Assembly: GCF_004684085.1 (NCBI RefSeq)
Contig: NZ_SRHZ01000015.1
Location: forward strand, 1 to 59,196
Direction of reading: 5' to 3'
Length of the DNA stretch: 59,196 bases
Origin: Stenotrophomonas maltophilia
Lineage (GTDB): Bacteria > Pseudomonadota > Gammaproteobacteria > Xanthomonadales > Xanthomonadaceae
The notes beneath the pieces are model-generated. The model was not told the origin of the DNA. It saw only the letters and a list, made by a program, of their open reading frames with translations, and did not search any database. Below, piece by piece: positions 52,337-59,196 of this stretch. Each line of letters begins with the position of its first letter. The stretch's first letter is position 1. Made by a program: the position numbers and the translations under genes.

Positions 52337-52894
52337 ATGTCCATCGTCCTCACCGATTTCGCCCGTCCCCGTCTGTTCCCACGCGTGCCGCGCGGCAACA
52401 CCATCCAGGACTGCACTGCCGAGCAGTTCCAGGCACACCTCAATGCGCATGCACCGCTGAAGGTGCTCGACGGCTACGCCCCGTTCTGCAAGCTGTTCGT
52501 CTACGAGAACTGGACCAGCACGCGCTGCCTGACGGTGCCGGTCACCGAGGCCAATCGCCACCAGCTGCGGAGTGGCTACGAGGCGCGCAACCGCGAGGAA
52601 CTGCCGGTACTGGTGCGCTGGTTCGAGGGTGTGGAGTCGCCGCGCGCGAACTATCTGGTGGTGATCCTGTACAGCGCCGAGCAGCTGGCGAAGGAAGGCT
52701 CAGCGATCGAGGCCGACTGGGGCATCGTCGGCTGCATCTACACCGCCGAACCGGAAGAGGTACCGATGGCACCGATCACGATGATGCGCAACGCGCTGGG
52801 CGTGGAGGAAGGCGGTTCCGGCGTTCCGCTGGATCGCGAAGCCTACCGGCGTTCCGTTGAGTTCTGGGAGAACAACGCCAACTGGCGGCCGTGA
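52337..52894 (+). CDS. DUF3228 family protein
   Basis: A 185-residue cytoplasmic protein of the DUF3228 family: the N-terminus SIVLTDFARPRLFPRVPRGN, the LNAHAPLKVLDGYAPFCKLF segment and the ITMMRNALGVEEGGSG motif near the end are characteristic. Function unknown; family members are conserved in proteobacteria and plants. The ATG at 52337 gives a typical N-terminus but lacks a clear ribosome site; an in-frame GTG at 52328 is possible. Divergent from the DJ-1 operon across 105 bases. Confidence 0.83.
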   Translation: MSIVLTDFARPRLFPRVPRGNTIQDCTAEQFQAHLNAHAPLKVLDGYAPFCKLFVYENWTSTRCLTVPVTEANRHQLRSGYEARNREELPVLVRWFEGVESPRANYLVVILYSAEQLAKEGSAIEADWGIVGCIYTAEPEEVPMAPITMMRNALGVEEGGSGVPLDREAYRRSVEFWENNANWRP

Positions 52895-52985
52895 GCCCGC
52901 GCTGCGGCCGAACAGTCGGCATGTGAACAGGGAGGATTGCCGCGGGGCGCTACCATGGCGGTGAATCAACGCAGGGAGCACAGGG

Positions 52986-53618
52986 ATGGATGTTCGCAGC
53001 TGGATGCCGTTTGCATGGGTCGCCGCAGGTCTGCTGGCCGCAAGTGAAAGCTCGGCAGCAAAGTACGATGCAGGCGCCGCCTGTGGGACTCTGTCCGATG
53101 TGACGCTGATCCGCGACGCGGGCGTGGGTTCAGTGCAGGCGCAGGCAACGTCGGGGCGCTGCACGTTCCATGTGGAAGCGGATGACGCAGCAGCGCTTTC
53201 GCGTCAGCAGTCGTTGCTCCAGAGCGTGTCGGCGATCGCCTGTGGTGCGCCAGCCACCACTCGGCCGTCGCAAGGGGCTGCGGGCTTCGACCTGCAGATG
53301 CCTGCGCGTTGCCCACTCTCTTCCAGCACGCCGTTGATTGCCCGGGAAGGAGGTTGGCACCAGCAGCGACTTTCGTCTGTCCCCACGTATCCTGCGGCCG
53401 CCATGCGCGAGGCCCAGCAGGGAGGTGTCGAGCTGATGCTGCTGCTGGATGCACAGGGCAAGACCCAGGCGATCATCCTGGCCCGATCGAGTGGGTACCC
53501 GCTGCTCGATGCGGCGGCGCTCAAGCACGCACGTGACTGGCGCTATGAACGCGAAGCTGCGGGCAAGGCGCCAAGCATGAGCCTGATACGTGGCACGGTC
53601 ACGTTCAAGCTCGACTGA
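52986..53618 (+). CDS. Periplasmic protein with TonB C-terminal domain
   Basis: 210 residues. N-terminal signal or anchor to about residue 24 (MPFAWVAAGLLAASESSAA). The C-terminal 80 residues match the TonB_C domain: RLSSVPTYPAAAMREAQQGGVELMLLLDAQGKTQAIILARSSGYPLLDAAALKHARDWRYE (described, not quoted as one motif). The middle has three cysteines in ACGTLSD, GRCTF and IACGAP. There is no proline-rich stretch and no evident TonB anchor helix, so it is not a canonical TonB; such proteins are common in Xanthomonadaceae. AGGGAG precedes the ATG. It appears monocistronic, with an 82-base gap to its neighbour. Confidence 0.82.
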   Translation: MDVRSWMPFAWVAAGLLAASESSAAKYDAGAACGTLSDVTLIRDAGVGSVQAQATSGRCTFHVEADDAAALSRQQSLLQSVSAIACGAPATTRPSQGAAGFDLQMPARCPLSSSTPLIAREGGWHQQRLSSVPTYPAAAMREAQQGGVELMLLLDAQGKTQAIILARSSGYPLLDAAALKHARDWRYEREAAGKAPSMSLIRGTVTFKLD

Positions 53619-53623
53619 GGCGC

Positions 53624-54118
53624 CTACAGGGTTGGCTCGGCCTTCCACTCCCACCAGAGGTAGTGGTACTCGCGCTCGGTCGCGCGCCATTGCTGCGCGC
53701 AGTGGGTGCAGGTCAGCCGGTAGCACTCGCCCCAGCCGTCCTCTGATTCGCCCCGTCCACGCAGCTGCACGTGACCTTGTTCCAGCAGCGGCTCGGGGCT
53801 GAAGAACACATAGGACGGGTACAACGCGCACAGGCAGCCTTCGTGCGCCTGCCAGTAGCGCAGTCGTTGCAGCGCAGCTTTGAGGTGCGCCTGGTTGCTG
53901 ATCAGCATGCCGCCAAGGGCGATGCCCTGGCAGCCGCGTTCGATCAGATCCCCATGTGCGGCCAGCGCGTCCAGCGATGAGGCACTGAACAGGCGCGCGA
54001 CCGTACGGGCGGCATCGGTAATGCGCGAGGCGTCGCGCGACAGCAGGTCCTGCAGCAGCACATCGGCCTGCGCATCGTCGAGCCGGGGTATCGGCGCTGC
54101 AGACCACGGCCAGCGCAT
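53624..54118 (-). CDS. Uncharacterised protein with C-terminal CxxC, downstream of ybaK
   Basis: 164 residues, not recognised. The N-terminal two thirds are helical (DDAQADVLLQDLLSRDASRITDAARTVARLF), with no signal peptide. The C-terminal 45 residues contain YRLTCTHC (CxxC) and a tryptophan-rich end (QQWRATEREYHYLWWEW), resembling a small zinc-binding domain, though only one CxxC is present there; earlier cysteines lie in RGCQG and HEGCLCALYP. ATG 54118 overlaps the ybaK TGA by one base (TGATG), so it is translationally coupled to ybaK. Nearest idea: a companion of unknown role; low certainty. Confidence 0.6.
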   Translation of the reverse strand: MRWPWSAAPIPRLDDAQADVLLQDLLSRDASRITDAARTVARLFSASSLDALAAHGDLIERGCQGIALGGMLISNQAHLKAALQRLRYWQAHEGCLCALYPSYVFFSPEPLLEQGHVQLRGRGESEDGWGECYRLTCTHCAQQWRATEREYHYLWWEWKAEPTL

Positions 54119-54591
54119 CAGCGTGACTTGCCGATGGCAGCGTAGTGGCCGGCGGTGAGGCGCAGCAGGTCGGCCGGCGCCAGTTCCACTTCCAGGCCGC
54201 GGCGACCGGCGCTGACATGCAGCGCGGGCAATGCCTGAGCGCTGGCGTCCAGAAAGGTACGCAGGCGCTTCTTCTGCCCGAGCGGGCTGATGCCACCGAC
54301 CAGGTAACCGGTCGCGCGCTGTGCGGCATCCGCAGCGGCCATCTCGCATTTCTTGCAGCCGGCCGCTTCGGCCAGCGCCTTCAGGTCCAGCTGGCCGGCC
54401 ACCGGCACGATCGCCACCAGCAGTTCATGTGATTCGGTGCTGGCGAGCAGGGTCTTGAACACCTGGGCTGGATCGAGGCCAAGCTTGTCGACAGCTTCGC
54501 CGCCATACGATTCCGCGTGGGCGTCGTGCACGTAGCTGCGCACGGTGTGGGCGATCTTCTCGCGTTTGAGCAGGTTGATGGCCGGGGTCAT
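54118..54591 (-). CDS. ybaK: Cys-tRNA(Pro)/Cys-tRNA(Cys) deacylase YbaK
   Basis: A 157-residue trans-editing protein of the INS/YbaK superfamily, which hydrolyses mischarged Cys-tRNA(Pro). Family marks: the conserved VFKTLLAS segment (active Lys), VAIVPVAGQLDLKALAEA, KKCEMA, and RATGYLVGGISPLGQKK. Full length at 157 residues. The ATG at 54591 has no strong ribosome site. Transcribed away from a 320-base palindrome cluster; a 164-residue unknown gene follows in overlap. Confidence 0.93.
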   Translation of the reverse strand: MTPAINLLKREKIAHTVRSYVHDAHAESYGGEAVDKLGLDPAQVFKTLLASTESHELLVAIVPVAGQLDLKALAEAAGCKKCEMAAADAAQRATGYLVGGISPLGQKKRLRTFLDASAQALPALHVSAGRRGLEVELAPADLLRLTAGHYAAIGKSR

Positions 54592-54660
54592 GGGGACATC
54601 GTAGCGTGGGGTGGGGGTGTTGCCTTGACCGAGGCTGTTGTCTTCGGCTCCGGTGGGGAA

Positions 54661-54902
54661 CATCCACGCATGGCGTGGATCTACCTTGGAACGGATGGAC
54701 GACATCCACGCCTGGCGTGGATACAGCAGGTCAGGCGATGTATGCAGTAGATCCACGCCATGCGTGGATGCGTGGTGTACGGCCACACGCAAACGCAGAA
54801 CGGGCGCCCGAAGGCGCCCATTCCGTGTACCGCATGCACCGGTAGTGCCGGCCGCTGGCCGGCACCCCGCAGCCTCTGTAGAGCCACGCCATGCGTGGCT
54901 GC
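54661..54902. repeat. Cluster of five SMAG elements
   Basis: ATCCACGCATGGCGTGGAT-CTAC (54661-54684), a degenerate ATCCACGCCTGGCGTGGATAC (54703-54724), GTAGATCCACGCC-ATG-CGTGGAT (54747-54770), GTAGTGCCGGCC-GCT-GGCCGGCA (54842-54865) and GTAGAGCCACGCC-ATG-CGTGGCT (54878-54902). The first two are inverted relative to the third, so a large folded structure is possible. Confidence 0.85.
54790..54819 (-). terminator. Rho-independent terminator of ahcY
   Basis: On the minus strand GGGCGCC-TTCG-GGCGCCC is followed by GTTCTGCGTTTG. Stable UUCG-type tetraloop; the T-tract is interrupted. Confidence 0.75.
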
Positions 54903-54911
54903 ATCGGCCGA

Positions 54912-56357
<1,446 letters not shown>

Positions 56358-56396
56358 GCAGTAGCTCCGGTTGTGGGCGAGCGGGTGCTCGCATCT

Positions 56397-56480
56397 GGCC
56401 GGGCGCCGTTGTTGCAATACCGCCTGCCGAGCCTGGCCGGTCTCAGGGGATCCGGTCGCAGCGCCCCTCGGCAGGGGAGG
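56397..56480 (-). promoter_or_regulatory. SAH riboswitch controlling ahcY
   Basis: Minus-strand RNA with the known consensus: GAGGGGCGCTGCGACC, GCCAGGCTCGG and AACGGCGCCC. TGCCGAG (about 56474-56468) pairs with CTCGGCA to close the main helix, and GGGCGC pairs with GGCGCCC as the pseudoknot. In characterised examples SAH binding turns on ahcY-containing operons. Lies 40 bases upstream of the ahcY start, at the transcript 5' end. Confidence 0.92.
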
Positions 56481-56486
56481 ACGGCC

Positions 56487-56492
56487 ATTATA
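56487..56492 (-). promoter_or_regulatory. -10 element of ahcY
   Basis: A perfect TATAAT on the minus strand, seven bases before the inferred transcript start at about 56480, which begins the riboswitch. The -35 is not clear. Confidence 0.7.
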
Positions 56493-56595
56493 TCGCGCCC
56501 CCGGTGTGACACGCCGATGACCCAACCATCGGCAGGTGGGCAGGCGCGCATGGCCTGCTAAGGTCGGTGCTTTCACGCATCACACAGGTTGAAGA

Positions 56596-59112
56596 ATGAA
56601 CATGCACGCGCGCCGCGCACGGCGCTGGACCGGTCTGGTCCTGTCGATGGGACTGCTGGCGGTGGCCCCGCTGGCGTGGGCGGCAGCCCCGCAGCCCGCT
56701 GCGGCACAGGTCCAGGGCGTCGGCGGCTACGAGCTGCCCTCGGCGGCGCTGCAGGCGGTGGTCGACGCCCCGCGCGCGCCGTCGCTGTACCTGTCGCCGC
56801 GCCGCGACGTGGCCGCGCTGATGCAGATGCCGTCGCTGCCGTCGATCCAGGTGGTGGCGCAGCCGGAACTGAAACTGGCCGGCCTGCGCATCAACCCGCG
56901 CACGTTCTCCGACAGCCGCTTCAGCTTCGGCGAGAAGCTGTGGCTGATGAACGTGGCCGACGGCAGGGAGCGGCAGATCAGCGGCCTGCCGGCCACGCTG
57001 TCGATCGCCAGCCTGATGTGGTCGCCGGACCAGAAGTGGCTGGCCTTCAACCAGGTCGATGCGGGTACCGGCGCCAATGAACTGTGGCTGGTGGATGTGG
57101 CCGCTGGCAGTGCGCGCCGCCTCGTCGCGGGCCTGAACACGGTGATCGGCAGCGGCTACCAGTGGCTGCCGGACAGCCGCGGTCTGGTGGCGTTCACCCG
57201 CCCGGCCAACCTCGGTGCAGCCCCGGCCGCCGACGGCATTCCGACCGGCCCGGCCGTGCAGCAGACCCGCCAGGGCGGCGGCGTGGTGTCGATCCGTACC
57301 TACCAGGACCTGCTGAAGAACGAGGCCGACGCGCGCCAGTTCGATTACTACGCCACCACCCAGCCGATGGAAGTCAGCCTGGATGGCAACACCCGCACGA
57401 TCGGCGCGGCCGGCATCTTCATGGGCTTCTCGGTGTCGCCGGATGGCCGCTTCGTGCTGCGCCAGCCGGTGCAGCGTCCGTACTCGTACGTGGTGCCGGT
57501 GAGCAGCTTCCCGCGCCGCATTGAAGTGATCGACCGTGCCAGCGGCAAGCTGGTGCACACCGTGGCCGTGCGCCCGCTGGTGGAAGGCCTGCCGACCGGC
57601 AACGACGCTGAAGTGACCGGCGTGCGCGACATCAGCTGGCGCGGCGATGCCGATGCCACCCTGGTCTGGGCCGAAGCGCAGGACGGCGGCGACCCGAACA
57701 GGGAGGCCAAGGTGCGCGATGCGGTGCTGATGCAGGCCGCGCCGTTCGACACGCCGCCGGTGACGCTGGCCCAGCTTGGCAGCCGCCTGGCCGGCATCAG
57801 CTGGGGCCGCGGTGACCTGGCCCTGTTGACCGAATCGTGGTGGAAGACCCGCAAGACCAAGACCTGGCTGATCGCCCCGGACAACGCCGGTACCGAGCCG
57901 CGCCTGCTGTGGGATCGCGATGCACAGGACCGCTATGCCGATCCGGGCCGCGCGTTGCTGGCCAGCGACGAACGTGGTCGCTCACTGCTGCAGACCAGCG
58001 CTGATGGCAGCAGCCTGTATCTGGCCGGTGCCGGTGCTTCGCCGGAAGGTGACCGTCCGTTCGTGGACCGCTTCGACATCGCCAGCGGCAAGGCCACCCG
58101 CCTGTTCCACTCGCAGGCGCCGAGCTATTCGCTGCCGGTGGCACTGCTGGACAACCAGGGCAGCTCGCTGCTGCTGAGCCGCGAGAGCCCGGACGAGCCG
58201 GCCAATTTCTACGTGCAGTCGCTGGCCGATGCGGGTACCGCAGCGCGCGCGCTGACCCACTTCGCCCATCCGCTGCCGCAGTTGAAGGGCGTGCAGAAGG
58301 AGCAGATCCGCTACAAGCGCAAGGATGGCGTGGACCTGACCGCGACCCTGCTGCTGCCGCCGGGGTACGACCCGAAGCGCGACGGCCCGCGGCCGCTGCT
58401 GATGTGGGCCTACCCGGGTGAGTTCAAGAGTGCCGCTGCGGCCAGCCAGGTGACCGATTCGCCGTACCGCTTCAATGCGGTCAGCTACTGGGGCCCGCAG
58501 GCGTTCCTGGCCAAGGGCTATGTGGTGCTGGCCAGCCCGTCGATGCCGATCATCGGTGAGGGCGACAAGGAGCCGAACGACACCTACATCGAACAGCTGG
58601 TGGCCAACGCGCAGGCAGCGGTGGATGAAGTGGTGCGCCGTGGTGTGACCGATCGCGATCACATCGCCATCGGTGGCCATTCCTACGGTGCGTTCATGAC
58701 CGCCAACCTGCTGGCGCACACCCGCCTGTTCAAGGCAGGCATCGCCCGCAGCGGCGCCTACAACCGCACGCTCACCCCGTTCGGCTTCCAGGCCGAAGAG
58801 CGCAACTACTGGCAGGCGCAGGACGTCTACCAGAAGATGGCGCCGTTCAACTACGCCGACAAGATCAAGGATCCGATCCTCTTCATCCACGGCGTGGATG
58901 ACAACAACTCCGGCACGTTCCCGATGCAGAGCGAGCGTATGTTCGCGGCGGTGAAGGGCCTGGGTGGCACCGCGCGGCTGGTGATGCTGCCGAACGAATC
59001 GCACGCCTATCGCGCGCGTGAATCGATCATGACGATGTTGGCCGAGAGCGAGCGCTGGCTGGAGCAGACCATCGGCCCGGCCGCGCAGGGCAAGGCGAAG
59101 AAGAAGCGCTGA
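56596..59112 (+). CDS. S9 family serine peptidase, glutamyl-endopeptidase-like, secreted
   Basis: An 838-residue exported enzyme. Signal peptide to about residue 31 (GLVLSMGLLAVAPLAWA). N-terminal beta-propeller (about 50-560, with PDSRGLVAFTRP, ISWRGDAD and similar blades) and C-terminal alpha/beta-hydrolase domain. The triad is complete: GGHSYGAFM (Ser696), HGVDDNN (Asp768) and NESHAYR (His803). The organisation, and the C-terminal INDEX-free NRTLTPFGFQAEERNYWQA stretch, match the S9D branch of plant and bacterial glutamyl peptidases, so an extracytoplasmic peptidase is likely; substrate preference is inference. ATG 56596 (or 56602, M3). Divergent from ahcY; a SMAG pair follows the stop. 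Confidence 0.9.
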   Translation: MNMHARRARRWTGLVLSMGLLAVAPLAWAAAPQPAAAQVQGVGGYELPSAALQAVVDAPRAPSLYLSPRRDVAALMQMPSLPSIQVVAQPELKLAGLRINPRTFSDSRFSFGEKLWLMNVADGRERQISGLPATLSIASLMWSPDQKWLAFNQVDAGTGANELWLVDVAAGSARRLVAGLNTVIGSGYQWLPDSRGLVAFTRPANLGAAPAADGIPTGPAVQQTRQGGGVVSIRTYQDLLKNEADARQFDYYATTQPMEVSLDGNTRTIGAAGIFMGFSVSPDGRFVLRQPVQRPYSYVVPVSSFPRRIEVIDRASGKLVHTVAVRPLVEGLPTGNDAEVTGVRDISWRGDADATLVWAEAQDGGDPNREAKVRDAVLMQAAPFDTPPVTLAQLGSRLAGISWGRGDLALLTESWWKTRKTKTWLIAPDNAGTEPRLLWDRDAQDRYADPGRALLASDERGRSLLQTSADGSSLYLAGAGASPEGDRPFVDRFDIASGKATRLFHSQAPSYSLPVALLDNQGSSLLLSRESPDEPANFYVQSLADAGTAARALTHFAHPLPQLKGVQKEQIRYKRKDGVDLTATLLLPPGYDPKRDGPRPLLMWAYPGEFKSAAAASQVTDSPYRFNAVSYWGPQAFLAKGYVVLASPSMPIIGEGDKEPNDTYIEQLVANAQAAVDEVVRRGVTDRDHIAIGGHSYGAFMTANLLAHTRLFKAGIARSGAYNRTLTPFGFQAEERNYWQAQDVYQKMAPFNYADKIKDPILFIHGVDDNNSGTFPMQSERMFAAVKGLGGTARLVMLPNESHAYRARESIMTMLAESERWLEQTIGPAAQGKAKKKR

Positions 59113-59121
59113 CCGGACCCG

Positions 59122-59194
59122 GTAGTGCCGGCCGCTGGCCGGCAACCTCATGGAGCCACACAACCTGAGGTTGCCGGCCAGCGGCCGGCACTAC
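59122..59194. repeat. Inverted SMAG pair at the right edge
   Basis: GTAGTGCCGGCC-GCT-GGCCGGCAAC (59122-59146) faces GTTGCCGGCC-AGC-GGCCGGCACTAC (59170-59194). The flanking CAACCTCA and TGAGGTTG also pair, giving a long fold downstream of the peptidase gene. Window position 6-35 carries the same TGAGGTTGCC junction. Confidence 0.88.
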
Positions 59195-59196
59195 CA

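Larger units (their letters stand above)
54592..54911. other. Gene-free palindrome-rich interval between ybaK and ahcY
   Basis: 320 bases containing the ahcY terminator and five SMAG elements of two subtypes. The ybaK promoter must lie among them (the only AT-rich part is weak). No gene. Confidence 0.75.

Noticed and set aside
56358..56576. N-terminal extension of AhcY to position 56576
   Set aside because: The extra sequence would come from the riboswitch and promoter; the ATG at 56357 has a ribosome site and gives the normal length.

Overview
The window looks like chromosomal DNA of a Stenotrophomonas (S. maltophilia group, Xanthomonadaceae). The evidence is high GC, protein sequences close to xanthomonad homologues, and many short GTAG-ended palindromes of the kind described in S. 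maltophilia as SMAG/REP elements. No prophage, CRISPR array, tRNA or insertion sequence was seen. The window begins and ends inside the same palindrome type.

Layout. 1-2.5 kb: thiL, a six-unit 80-bp palindrome array, a DUF805 membrane protein and an unrecognised small protein with an unusually structured leader. 3-11.8 kb: three autotransporters. Two tandem minus-strand paralogues share almost identical C-terminal halves and terminators; the third diverges from them. 11.9-18.2 kb: FAD-linked oxidase, yraN, lpoA/lppC, rsmI and an AbiE toxin-antitoxin pair. 18.5-20.3 kb: RNase P RNA, a DM13 lipoprotein-like or secreted protein, and an NRDE/TANGO2 protein whose gene carries an in-frame palindrome. 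20.6-37.5 kb: the division and cell wall cluster mraZ-rsmH-ftsL-ftsI-murE-murF-mraY-ftsW-murG-murC-ddl-ftsQ-ftsA-ftsZ-lpxC, without murD or murB. 37.7-43.2 kb: dciA, an M23 peptidase, secA and a Nudix-ThiE fusion (mutT). 43.3-47.6 kb: a DUF4124 protein, metF, a secreted alpha/beta hydrolase and a LytS/LytTR pair. 47.6-52.2 kb: a minus-strand operon of DJ-1/PfpI protein, OmpR-type regulator, histidine kinase and secreted amidohydrolase. 52.3-59.1 kb: DUF3228, a TonB-C protein, an unrecognised protein, ybaK, ahcY under a SAH riboswitch, and an S9 glutamyl-endopeptidase-like peptidase.

How it fits together. The 20.5-37.5 kb block is a single physiological unit. Genes from rsmH to ftsA overlap mostly by ATGA or GTGA, so translation is probably coupled; mraZ at its head has five NGGG half-sites over its own start region. 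LpxC, DciA, the M23 hydrolase and SecA follow as further envelope and replication functions. MetF and AhcY belong to methionine/SAM recycling but are 10 kb apart and appear separately controlled: AhcY by an SAH-sensing RNA, MetF by a promoter containing a palindrome.

Least explained by known features: the structured leader at 2551-2721; the 40-bp palindrome family that entered a coding sequence; the 15-codon ORF stitched between murG and murC; the GCAACAC tetrad before ftsZ; the nested dyad before abiEi; and the shared dyad before the autotransporters. All family assignments are by reading motifs; no database search was run.
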